From Chloroflexota bacterium (GTDB taxonomy: Bacteria; Chloroflexota; UBA5177; JANWHV01), in assembly GCA_025450375.1 (NCBI GenBank), contig JANWHO010000188.1:1-7928 (forward strand): a stretch of DNA of 7,928 nucleotides, in the 5' to 3' direction. Position 1 is the stretch's first letter. Each line of letters begins with the position of its first letter. Below are positions 1-6,555 of this stretch, piece by piece. Below the pieces are notes generated by a model. It did not search any database. It was not told where the DNA came from and saw nothing but the letters and a program-made list of their open reading frames with translations. A program made the translations under genes and the position numbers.

Positions 1-144
1 ATGATCTGGATACCGACATCGCGCGCCGAATTGAAGCAGTGGACGGCCTGCAAGGTCAAGCACCATCGGCCCCACTGGGGGCACGGCTGCGGGCGCGGGG
101 TACGCGCGAGTGCCTGTAGGGCTTTACATGGATCAGCATGTGCC

Positions 145-348
145 TCAAGCAATCACCGTGGGGCTGCGGCTGCGGAGCGTCGATGTACTGACCGCCTTCG
201 AGGACAGTGCCAGTACTTTGGCTGACGCGACGTAGCTGGAGCGGGCCTCGATGGCGCCATACACGGCGCCCAGGGTAGCGGCGCCAATGCCAAGAGTCGA
301 CACCCGCACGCCGGTTGACCCGATGGCCCGACACTCCACCGCGGGCAT
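145..348 (-). pseudogene. Aldo/keto reductase N-terminal fragment, frame broken
   Basis: The minus frame from ATG 348 (or GTG 339) reads VECRAIGSTGVRVSTLG, then IGAATLGAVYGAIE. This matches the first beta strands of the aldo/keto reductase barrel in the L-fucose/galactose dehydrogenase-like subgroup. After about 32 residues the similarity stops, and the frame ends at a stop near 145. A neighbouring frame then contains LEGGQYIDAP, which resembles the family's next conserved block (LDLGINYIDxxP), so a frameshift near 205-253 is likely. Below 145 I could not follow any family similarity. GTG 339 has GGAGG ten bases upstream, a better spacing than for ATG 348. The start lies about 40 bases after the ATPase stop, so this would be the last gene of the sugar operon. 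Such reductases oxidise or reduce free sugars with NAD(P)H. A sequencing error is an alternative to true decay. Confidence 0.45.
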
Positions 349-386
349 GCCTCCACACTCACCACCCATCCCGCGCGGCATCCGGT

Positions 387-1178
387 TCAGAGGGTCAGTC
401 CTTCAGCCGCGTGGACGGCGCCAGTCATCAGGCTTACCGCCTGATCCATTCCGTCCTTCTCAGGATACAAAGTGCCCACGCGGCGTCCCCGTCGGAGGAC
501 AACCATGCGGTCGGCCACCTCGAACACATGTGGCATGTTGTGGCTAATGAAGATCACCGCGGTGCCTTTATCCCGCACTCGTTTCATCAGCTCAAGCACC
601 ATGCCGGATTGCGCGACCCCCAGCGCGGCAGTGGGTTCGTCGAGAATGACCACATCCTTGCTCCAGAACACGGCCCGGGCCACGGCGACCGATTGTCGCT
701 GACCTCCAGAGAGTGTCTCGACCGTCTGGCGAATGGAACGCAGATTCACCTTTAAGTTCTTCAGATGAATCGCTGCCTGGGCACGCATGGCCCGCTGATT
801 GTAAAAGTCTATCCAGCCCAGAGGAGGGGGCGACTTAATCTCGCGGCCAAGGAAGAGGTTGGATGCCACGTCCAGATCGGGCGCCAGCGCAAGATCCTGG
901 TACACCGTCTCGATTCCGACTGCCCGAGCGTCCCTCGGGCTATGAAAATCCACGACTTTACCGCGAAATCTCAGATTGCCGCTATCTGGACGGACCGCCC
1001 CCGCGAGAATCTTGACCAGGGTAGACTTGCCGGCACCATTGTCACCGATGAGGGCGCAGATCTCTCCCGCGTACACCTCGAAGTCTACCTCCTCCAACGC
1101 CGTGACGCTCCCGTAGCGTTTCGCGATGCCGTTGGCCGCGAGGACGGGGGTCCGCCCCTCCACTTCCTGAGCTTGCAA
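387..1178 (-). CDS. Sugar ABC transporter ATP-binding protein (CUT2 type, single domain)
   Basis: This 263-residue ATPase would sit on the inner face of the membrane and power sugar import through the permease encoded just upstream. All ABC motifs are present: Walker A GDNGAGKST (45-53), Q-loop Q94, signature LSGGQRQ (156-162), Walker B VVILDEP with D180 and E181, and the switch histidine H213 in FISHN. Y22 is placed as the A-loop stacking residue. RbsA/XylG-type partners of CUT2 permeases usually have two fused nucleotide-binding domains (about 500 residues). This one has a single domain, as in FrcA-like proteins, so it presumably works as a homodimer. The start is TTG 1178, supported by GGAGAGG four to five bases upstream. 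It begins 19 bases after the permease stop, indicating an operon. The ligand cannot be told from the ATPase. Confidence 0.93.
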   Translation of the reverse strand: MQAQEVEGRTPVLAANGIAKRYGSVTALEEVDFEVYAGEICALIGDNGAGKSTLVKILAGAVRPDSGNLRFRGKVVDFHSPRDARAVGIETVYQDLALAPDLDVASNLFLGREIKSPPPLGWIDFYNQRAMRAQAAIHLKNLKVNLRSIRQTVETLSGGQRQSVAVARAVFWSKDVVILDEPTAALGVAQSGMVLELMKRVRDKGTAVIFISHNMPHVFEVADRMVVLRRGRRVGTLYPEKDGMDQAVSLMTGAVHAAEGLTL

Positions 1179-1197
1179 GTGTCCTCTCCGATCCAGC

Positions 1198-2277
1198 CTA
1201 GCCCGCGACCACGCGGCGCTTCCGCCACTGGTCGATCCAGACGATAATAATCAGCAGAGCACCTTCAACCACCTGTTGCATGTGGGGGTCGATGGCATGA
1301 GGATCGATGTCGATCCCATTGGCCAGCATATTGACCAGCACGACCCCAAGAAACGTCCCCAGAATTGTTCCACGCGCCCCGAAAAGGCTGGCGCCGCCAA
1401 GAACGGCGGCGGAAATCGCGTCCAACTCATAGCTGGTCCCCGCGTTCGGGTTCGCGGTGCCTAATCTTCCCGTGATCAGGAGTCCCGCAACGCCCGCCGA
1501 AAGCCCGCTGAGCGCGTAGACGGTCAAGATAGTGGCGCGTACATTGATACCCACGCGACGGGCCGACTCAGGGTTGCTGCCCAGGGCATAGATATACCGA
1601 CCGCGTCGGGTAAAACGAAGGAATATTGCCGACGCGACGCCAAGCACGGCCAGAACGATGAAGATATTCGGGATGGCAAAGTTTGTGTTCTCAATCCAGG
1701 ACGTGAATGGGGTGGGCTGCCCGGTTGGCGAAAGAGCGAGGTTCAGACCCTGGGTCACCAGGTAGGCGGCGCCGCGGAGGATTCCCAGCATGCCAAGGGT
1801 GACAATAAACGGCGGAATCTTCGCCATATCGACCAGAAGGCCATTGACCAGGCCGACTGCCAGGGCAAAGAGGAGGGTAGTGAAGACCACTACCGGAGTT
1901 GACCATCCGTTCAGGAAGCCCTCCGCCGCGATCACGCCGCAGAGCCCAAGCAACGAACCAACCGACAAATCGATGCCCGCCGTGATGATGACAAAGGTCT
2001 CGCCGAGCGCGATCACCCCAACTACCGCCATTTGGCGAGCAAGATCCTGCAGGTTTCCCTGGCTGATGAAGATCGACTGGCCAATGTCCGAAAGATGTCT
2101 GGAAGGAATGGTATCCAGGGTAAAAATAATGGCCGCAATGAGAATGATGCCCAGGAGTCCGAGCCGAAGCACCAGATCGACGCGTTCAGCCAACCAACCT
2201 GACGTGCCTCCACGCCTTCGCGCTACCGCCGGGGCTGGCTGGCTTACGGGAATGATCGGAATAGGTGAATCAGCCAC
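1198..2277 (-). CDS. Sugar ABC transporter permease (CUT2/RbsC family)
   Basis: This polytopic inner-membrane protein of 359 residues forms the import channel for a monosaccharide or related ligand. A basic cytoplasmic N-terminus (RRR around 20-22) is followed by a first hydrophobic helix at about 36-54 and several further hydrophobic segments. Family hallmarks are ITAGIDLSVGS (98-108), GRYIYALGSNPESARRVGIN (226-245) and YELDAISAAVLGG (283-295). The tail WRKRR is consistent with a cytoplasmic C-terminus. The frame stays open upstream to 2529, but that part overlaps the binding-protein gene and is not family-like. I chose GTG 2277, which gives normal family length and has AGGGG about nine bases upstream. 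It is preceded by a structured 106-base gap after the binding-protein gene and is followed closely by the ATPase gene. Confidence 0.92.
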   Translation of the reverse strand: MADSPIPIIPVSQPAPAVARRRGGTSGWLAERVDLVLRLGLLGIILIAAIIFTLDTIPSRHLSDIGQSIFISQGNLQDLARQMAVVGVIALGETFVIITAGIDLSVGSLLGLCGVIAAEGFLNGWSTPVVVFTTLLFALAVGLVNGLLVDMAKIPPFIVTLGMLGILRGAAYLVTQGLNLALSPTGQPTPFTSWIENTNFAIPNIFIVLAVLGVASAIFLRFTRRGRYIYALGSNPESARRVGINVRATILTVYALSGLSAGVAGLLITGRLGTANPNAGTSYELDAISAAVLGGASLFGARGTILGTFLGVVLVNMLANGIDIDPHAIDPHMQQVVEGALLIIIVWIDQWRKRRVVAG

Positions 2278-2302
2278 GAACCTTATCCCCTGGGATGCGA
2301 AA

Positions 2303-2357
2303 GCCGGAATAGGCGCCAGACAGCCGCGCCCCGCGGATGACCGGCGCCCATATCGGC
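2303..2357 (-). promoter_or_regulatory. Intercistronic branched stem-loop between binding-protein and permease genes
   Basis: Arms 2343-2357 and 2303-2317 (15 bases each) pair at 12 identical complement positions plus one G-U, with a two-base internal mismatch. The 25-base loop holds a second perfect hairpin: CCGCG 2324-2328, a three-base loop, then CGCGG 2332-2336. There is no U-tract, so it is not a canonical terminator. It sits 26 bases after the binding-protein stop and 25 bases before the permease GTG, leaving the permease ribosome site exposed. In other sugar and maltose operons, structures at this position protect the upstream mRNA from 3' exonucleases and raise binding-protein yield. 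Applying that role here is inference. Confidence 0.55.
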
Positions 2358-2383
2358 CTTCACAACCAGCTACTTTGTGTGAA

Positions 2384-3442
2384 CTACAGGCCCAACCCGC
2401 GGCCAGGCTTGCCCAGTGGCGATAGCAGACCCTCGACGAGCGGTGAATTCGCGGTCTTCGGGGTTGCCACCGTGGCGCCGGTGTCCAGGAACAACGGCAG
2501 CTTGATGCCAATACTGGCCAGGACGCCATACCACACGCCGCCGTATCCCATCATGTAGGGATCTTGCAGAAGAAGGCCATCGACCTGGCCTGCCTGCAAT
2601 TCGGCCACTAAGGTAGGATCGCTGTCGAAACCAATCAGTGAGACCTTCTTGGTGCTGACCCCCTTCTCCTTGAAAGCCTTGGCCGCGCCTTCCACCATCT
2701 GCAAATTGTCGCCGAAGTATCCCACCAGATCAGGATGCGCGGCAATCGTGTTCGAGGCGGCGCTTACCGCCGACAGTTCGCTCGCATCCCCGGCCCCATC
2801 TTTGTGCGCGACAATGGTCAGCCCACTGTACTTCTTGATTCCGGCCAGGAAGCCGTTATCGCGGAGGGTGAGGGAGCCGACGTTGGATTGGAAGGTCGCA
2901 TAGGCAATCTTGCCTGAAACAGAGCCGGTCTTGGCTTTGATCGAGGCGGCAAGCGCATCGGCGCACAGGGTGCCAGCGTGAAAGTTGTCGGTTGAGAGGA
3001 AGGAGGTGCGAGGCGCACCCACCCCGTCCGAATCGATCAGAATCACCTTGATTCCGGCGTTGTATGCCTTGGCTATGGTAGCGTTCAAGGCAGTCTTATC
3101 CGTCGGCGCGCAAACAATGAAGTCGGGTTTCTGAGCGATCGCGTTCTCCAGCAACGAGACTTCGGCCGCGATATCGGCCTCGGATGGCCCACCTGTATAC
3201 TTTAAACCGGTCACGCCAAGATCCTTGGCCGCGTGTTTGGCCGCCGCAAGCACAATGGCCCAGTAGGGCGACGCGACCGTTTTAACAATGGTCACGAAGC
3301 GGAACGAACTGAGCGGTTTGCCGGCCGAGGACGCGAAGGCAAGCACCTCGGGATTGATCAGCGAAGCACCAGTACCCACGGCGGCGGCGCCCGCACCCAT
3401 AACGGCTGCCCGCTGCAAGAGTTCGCGTCGTTTGATCGTCAT
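2384..3442 (-). CDS. Sugar ABC transporter substrate-binding protein (RbsB-like), Tat signal
   Basis: This 352-residue exported protein captures the sugar and delivers it to the permease. The N-terminus KRRELLQ (4-10) has the twin arginine R5-R6, followed by an Ala/Gly-rich hydrophobic stretch and a likely AFA cleavage site after A37. This indicates Tat export of a folded protein. There is no lipobox cysteine near the site. The mature part is a type I periplasmic-binding fold: SPYW (58-61) is the usual aromatic ligand contact near the start, followed by D137 in LIDSDG, R194 in LTLRDNGF, D273 in GFDSDP and QDPYMMG (293-299). ATG 3442 has a strong GGAGG six bases upstream, better than that of its neighbours and fitting high expression. 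It lies between lacI and the permease gene. The exact ligand is not deducible. Confidence 0.92.
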   Translation of the reverse strand: MTIKRRELLQRAAVMGAGAAAVGTGASLINPEVLAFASSAGKPLSSFRFVTIVKTVASPYWAIVLAAAKHAAKDLGVTGLKYTGGPSEADIAAEVSLLENAIAQKPDFIVCAPTDKTALNATIAKAYNAGIKVILIDSDGVGAPRTSFLSTDNFHAGTLCADALAASIKAKTGSVSGKIAYATFQSNVGSLTLRDNGFLAGIKKYSGLTIVAHKDGAGDASELSAVSAASNTIAAHPDLVGYFGDNLQMVEGAAKAFKEKGVSTKKVSLIGFDSDPTLVAELQAGQVDGLLLQDPYMMGYGGVWYGVLASIGIKLPLFLDTGATVATPKTANSPLVEGLLSPLGKPGRGLGL

Positions 3443-3577
3443 CTTCGACCTCCATGATATAAAAACAAAGCTCGAGGATTGGCGGCGATGAGAAAAGGGA
3501 CCGAGGTCTCAACTCCTTTCACTGCGCGGTATTCCGCTTGGATGGCCATTTCACATTAGGCGTGAAACAGGCCCAGT
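3443..3577 (-). other. Gap between lacI and binding-protein genes; no clear promoter
   Basis: These 135 bases hold the binding-protein ribosome site and an inverted repeat (separate entry). I searched the minus strand for a sigma-70 promoter. The best -35-like hexamer, TTGAGA at 3512-3507, has no acceptable -10 at 16-18 bases. An AAGCG half-site near 3535 lacks the second half of the AAGCGCTT operator seen upstream of lacI. Transcription of the transporter therefore probably enters from lacI, or from a promoter type I do not recognise. Confidence 0.4.
3549..3567 (-). repeat. Inverted repeat TTTCAC-N7-GTGAAA after lacI
   Basis: There is a perfect six-base inverted repeat (3549-3554 and 3562-3567) with a seven-base spacer. 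It begins 11 bases downstream of the lacI stop. As RNA it extends to a nine-pair stem with two G-U pairs at the base. It is not followed by a U-run, so a classical terminator is unlikely. It could be an attenuating or processing hairpin between the repressor and transporter genes, or a protein-binding site. The sequence does not decide between these. Confidence 0.4.
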
Positions 3578-4648
3578 TTACCCCGCGATAGGGGCGCCGA
3601 AATAGGCTCTGGAACGGGACGAGTCGCCAATTCGTAGTTGATGCGCCAGAACGATCTCTTGACGCGCCAGCGGCCCTCCATGCTGGAGGCGGTGGATAAG
3701 CCGAGCGGCCGCCGTGCTGCCTAATTCATACGCGGGCTGGATCACGCTGGTAAGCGACATGGCACCAGGATGCGCCCAGGGAACCTCGTCAAAGCAGGCC
3801 AGGGCAACATCCTCTGGAATACGTAAGCCGCGCTCGTGGAAGACTTGAATGGCGCCCATCGTAAGCCGGTTGTTTCCCGTGAAGAGCGCGTCAATTGGGG
3901 GATCCAGGTCCAACAGCTCACCGGCCAGGCGCCGGGCGCTCTCCTCGCTGTAGGGCCCACTCCGCTCCAACCGGCTGTCAGTCTCGATACGAGCCGCTCT
4001 CAACGCCTGGCGGTAGCCCTCGGACCTTTCGCGCGCGGTCGTGGCGCCGTCCGGACCGGTGATCAGGCCAACGCGGCGATAGCCATTCTCGATCAAATGC
4101 GTGACCGCCTCCCGGGCCGCCGCGACGTTATCGATCAGCACCGTGTCGGCTGATTGATCAAGCACACGCCGATCGACCGAGACCACGGGGATCCCACGCT
4201 CCACGAACCGGCGGATCACCGGTTTGCGGTCGCTGGTCGGCACCACGATGGCTCCGGCCACCGGTTCCGCGCGAAGCACCTCAATGTACTGCTGCTCCTT
4301 CCGCGGATCCTCCGCTGAATTGCACAGGACCACCAGATACCCGTTCTGCTGGGCCACGTCCTCGACCCCGCGGATCAGTTCCATGTAGAACGGGTTCTGC
4401 ATATCAATCACCAAAAGTCCGATGATCGTCGACAGGCGACCCGCGAGGGTCCGGGCAGCCCCACTCGGCCGGTACTGCAACTCCCCCATCGCGGCGCGCA
4501 CCCGCTCCGCCAGCTCCGCGTCGACGGTGCCAGTTCGGTTGAGCACTCGCGACACCGTGGCAATCGACACATCCGCCCGATCCGCCACATCCTGAATGGT
4601 CGCCCGCTTCCGCGGAGCCCGTGATCCCGACGAGCCAATTTCCGCCAT
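3578..4648 (-). CDS. LacI-family transcriptional repressor of the sugar operon
   Basis: This cytoplasmic DNA-binding regulator has 356 residues, typical LacI/PurR length plus about 14 extra basic residues at the front. The helix-turn-helix is ATIQDVADRADVSIATVSRVLN (16-37), with recognition helix SIATVSR. The hinge helix RPSGAARTLA (60-69) carries L68 at the position that intercalates in the operator centre. The effector domain is the type I binding fold: NPFY (85-88), R208 in ARERSEGYR, GNN (258-260) and FDEVPW with D287. It is probably released from DNA by the imported sugar or a metabolite of it. ATG 4648 has only a weak GGGA-like ribosome site. The two AAGCGCTT-core sites just upstream are typical LacI-family operators, which implies autoregulation. 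The transporter genes follow on the same strand, and the dehydrogenase precedes it. Confidence 0.94.
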   Translation of the reverse strand: MAEIGSSGSRAPRKRATIQDVADRADVSIATVSRVLNRTGTVDAELAERVRAAMGELQYRPSGAARTLAGRLSTIIGLLVIDMQNPFYMELIRGVEDVAQQNGYLVVLCNSAEDPRKEQQYIEVLRAEPVAGAIVVPTSDRKPVIRRFVERGIPVVSVDRRVLDQSADTVLIDNVAAAREAVTHLIENGYRRVGLITGPDGATTARERSEGYRQALRAARIETDSRLERSGPYSEESARRLAGELLDLDPPIDALFTGNNRLTMGAIQVFHERGLRIPEDVALACFDEVPWAHPGAMSLTSVIQPAYELGSTAAARLIHRLQHGGPLARQEIVLAHQLRIGDSSRSRAYFGAPIAG

Positions 4649-4681
4649 GGATCACATTCCCAACGGTTGCCCAGGCAGTTC

Positions 4682-4695
4682 AGTAAGCGCTTTCC
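4682..4695. promoter_or_regulatory. LacI-type operator O2 at the proximal lacI promoter
   Basis: AGTAAGCGCTTTCC has the eight-base palindrome AAGCGCTT (4685-4692) with the central CpG typical of LacI-family operators. It covers about +1 to +14 of the proximal promoter, so a bound repressor would block initiation or clearance. The same 14 bases recur in inverted orientation at 4773-4786. Confidence 0.75.
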
Positions 4696-4701
4696 GACGC
4701 T

Positions 4702-4730
4702 ACGGTAGCACACACGTACCCCTTCGTCAA
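4702..4730 (-). promoter_or_regulatory. Proximal lacI promoter P2 (sigma-70-like)
   Basis: On the minus strand, TTGACG (4730-4725) is followed by exactly 17 bases and then TACCGT (4707-4702). The -35 matches consensus at five of six positions, while the -10 is weak at three of six. The predicted start is near 4695, at the edge of operator O2, giving a leader of about 47 bases before lacI. Confidence 0.55.
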
Positions 4731-4772
4731 GAGTCGCCGGCCCCTCCCCGTCAGGGGTCACGCAATCTGCTG

Positions 4773-4786
4773 GGAAAGCGCTTACT
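4773..4786. promoter_or_regulatory. LacI-type operator O1, upstream copy
   Basis: GGAAAGCGCTTACT is the exact reverse complement of the 14-base site at 4682-4695 and has the AAGCGCTT core at 4776-4783. The centres are 91 bp apart, a distance compatible with repressor-mediated looping. It lies about 45-57 bases downstream of the start predicted for promoter P1 and about 80-90 upstream of the start of P2. Confidence 0.75.
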
Positions 4787-4836
4787 TCCAGATTGGTTAC
4801 CGATGAAGCTCCGCCAATCTATCTTCCGTGGCGCCG

Positions 4837-4865
4837 ATAGTACGGTGGTTTCTCTCTTTCGTCAA
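4837..4865 (-). promoter_or_regulatory. Distal lacI promoter P1, overlapping the dehydrogenase stop
   Basis: TTGACG (4865-4860) is followed by a 17-base spacer and TACTAT (4842-4837). The -35 matches five of six consensus positions and the -10 four of six, making it better than P2. The -35 hexamer contains the dehydrogenase stop codon (4864-4862). The predicted start is near 4830, giving a roughly 180-base leader that contains both operators. Confidence 0.55.
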
Positions 4866-5884
4866 GGAATAACCAGCGTTTTCACCATCCCCGCCGCCGG
4901 TGGCGCCGCCAGCAGGGCAGGCACATCTTCCAGGGAGACCGAGCCAGTAATCAGCGTATCCAGATCGAGTGTGCCCGAGGCGGCCAACTCGACCGCCCTG
5001 CCATGCGTAAGGGGGTTTAGGTACGATCCGACTAGGCGCAACTCCTTGGCGAACAAGTCGAATGGGCGTATTCTCGCCACCGCGTCGGCGGGCGCCACCC
5101 CGACGATCACCACCGTCCCGCCCTTCCGGGCCAGGGCAATCCCTTGCTCGAAGGTTTCCACCACCCCGGCACATTCGAACACGATATCCACCCCGCCCGG
5201 ACACGGGCCGCCAGGGCCGGTCAGCGTGGCCACAACATCGCCCAGGCCCGGATCATAACTGCCGGTAGCCCCGGATCGCTCGGCCAGGGCCCGCCGCGCG
5301 GCCTGCCGGGTCACCATTACCACGGTCGTCGCCCCCGCGAGCGTGGCGAGCCGGGCCAGCATCTGCCCGATCACCCCACCCCCCAGCACCACGACCCGCA
5401 TCCCTGGACGCATGTCCGCTCGGTCCAACGCGCGGAGGCAACATGCCAGCGGCTCGCACATCGCCCCCCAGGCCGACGGCATGCCGTCGGGTAGTTGGTA
5501 TGCCTGCCCTCCCGGCACCGCTACCAGTTCGGCCAGGCCACCATCCAGGTCCACGCCCAGCGCCACCCTCACGGGGCACAGGCAGGGTTCGCCGCCGCGA
5601 CAGTCGGTACAGGTTCCACAGGCGATATTGGGGTCGACCGCCACCCGAGACCCAAGGCCCAGACGGCACCCTTCCCCCACCGCCGCGATCGTGCCGGCGA
5701 ATTCATGACCAAGAATACGCGGCAGCGCGGCTTGGTACTCGCCCCGGAAGATATGGCGATCGGTACCGCAGATACCGCACGCCTCGACTCTGATGAGGAG
5801 TTCGCCGCGCGCCGGGATCGGTGCGGCCACCTCCAGCACCCGCATATTCTCGACCGCTTCCAGTCGGGCCGCCCGCATGAGCAT
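4862..5884 (-). CDS. Zinc-dependent medium-chain dehydrogenase (sorbitol/threonine dehydrogenase-like)
   Basis: This 340-residue cytoplasmic enzyme would oxidise a sugar alcohol, secondary alcohol or threonine-like substrate with NAD(P). Catalytic zinc ligands are C36 in EACGICGTD, H60-E61 in LGHEFAG and probably E144 in CEPLACC. The structural zinc lobe is complete: C89, C92, C95 and C103 in CGTCTDCRGGEPCLC. The dinucleotide motif is VVVLGGGVIG (164-173). At the end of the next strand, where NAD-specific members have Asp or Glu, this protein reads VTRQ (191-194), so NADP use is possible. ATG 5884 has GGGAGGG about ten bases upstream; Met3 is a less well-spaced alternative. It starts 35 bases after the acetyltransferase stop and precedes lacI and the sugar transporter, suggesting catabolism of the imported compound. 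The specific substrate is unknown. Confidence 0.9.
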   Translation of the reverse strand: MLMRAARLEAVENMRVLEVAAPIPARGELLIRVEACGICGTDRHIFRGEYQAALPRILGHEFAGTIAAVGEGCRLGLGSRVAVDPNIACGTCTDCRGGEPCLCPVRVALGVDLDGGLAELVAVPGGQAYQLPDGMPSAWGAMCEPLACCLRALDRADMRPGMRVVVLGGGVIGQMLARLATLAGATTVVMVTRQAARRALAERSGATGSYDPGLGDVVATLTGPGGPCPGGVDIVFECAGVVETFEQGIALARKGGTVVIVGVAPADAVARIRPFDLFAKELRLVGSYLNPLTHGRAVELAASGTLDLDTLITGSVSLEDVPALLAAPPAAGMVKTLVIP

Positions 5885-5919
5885 GTTAGAGAGTCCCTCC
5901 CAGAATCCAGGAGCCGGGT

Positions 5920-6549
5920 TTAGCGTAGATGCACCGTGATCGGACGCGACCCATGCAACCGCTGGAAACGCTCACGGGTCAGCCGCATTTGCACGTCGAC
6001 GCAATACCCTACTCGTCCATTATACTTGCGGGTGCTTCCAATTACCTCGAAACCGCACTTCTTATAGCAGGCTTGGGCGCGGGCGTTCGAGGCATAGGTC
6101 GTCAAAACCATCGAGTTGAGGTTGGTGTACCGGAAAAGATGGCCCAGCAAGGTCACGATGGCCTCGGATCCATACCCGATACTCCAACAGGCGCGCTCAC
6201 CGATATAGATTCCCAACTCAGCCTGGCGGCGCTCAAAGATCAGGTTGAAGTAAGAAACCATGCCAATCATCAGCCCATCCTCGCCCAGAATGGCGTACCG
6301 ATCCCGCGTGGCGTCCCGACTGGCCGCCCAGGCCAGCACATCGGCCTCGAACTGGACCATTGATGGGGCGGCAGGAATGCTCCCACTCCAGAATTGCAGT
6401 TCATCATCCTGGCCCCAGCGAAACTGGCGCAGCACCTCGGCCCGGCTAAAACCAAGGGATACATGCCGGAGGGTTATTCTCGGTCCCACCAGGTACGCGG
6501 GAGAGACAACGCTTCGTAGCCATTCGGGAGGGGCTTCTTCGATTCGCAC
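5920..6549 (-). CDS. GNAT-family N-acetyltransferase (RimJ/RimL-like)
   Basis: This 209-residue cytoplasmic enzyme is predicted to move an acetyl group from acetyl-CoA to an amine; the acceptor is unknown. The N-terminal part VGPRITLRHVS (21-31) matches the usual RimJ/RimL opening strand. Motif A is ELGIYIGERACWSIGYGSEA (111-130), with the CoA pyrophosphate loop around W122-G127. Motif B is SNARAQACYKKCGFEVIG (154-171), with N155, Y162 and G166-F167 at expected positions. The start is GTG 6549. No Shine-Dalgarno sequence precedes it, and a promoter ends six bases upstream, so the mRNA is probably leaderless. It could share transcription with the dehydrogenase 35 bases downstream. A role in the sugar pathway is possible, as sugar or amino-sugar acetylation, but nothing in the sequence requires it. 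Confidence 0.88.
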   Translation of the reverse strand: MRIEEAPPEWLRSVVSPAYLVGPRITLRHVSLGFSRAEVLRQFRWGQDDELQFWSGSIPAAPSMVQFEADVLAWAASRDATRDRYAILGEDGLMIGMVSYFNLIFERRQAELGIYIGERACWSIGYGSEAIVTLLGHLFRYTNLNSMVLTTYASNARAQACYKKCGFEVIGSTRKYNGRVGYCVDVQMRLTRERFQRLHGSRPITVHLR

Positions 6550-6555
6550 GGCAGA

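Noticed and set aside
1790..2425. Long open frame on the plus strand (211 residues)
   Set aside because: It lies antisense to the permease, has low-complexity composition typical of GC-rich shadow frames, and matches no recognisable family.
2278..2529. In-frame extension of the permease to an ATG at 2529 (443 residues)
   Set aside because: It would overlap the binding-protein gene by about 145 bases and encode a Cys/Trp/Arg-rich stretch unlike the family. GTG 2277 gives normal length and a ribosome site.
2756..2768. GCGCTTACC match resembling half of the operator, inside the binding-protein gene
   Set aside because: The left half of the AAGCGCTT palindrome is missing and it lies inside a coding region, so it is most likely chance.
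4741..4757. CCCCT/AGGGG inverted repeat between O1 and P2
   Set aside because: It is only five base pairs in a G/C-run-rich stretch with no U-tract, so it is not convincing as a terminator or site.
4596..5258. Plus-strand open frame of 220 residues across the lacI upstream region
   Set aside because: It runs antisense through the lacI start, both operators and the dehydrogenase, and is rich in Pro/Arg/Ser with no motif. The minus-strand genes explain the region.
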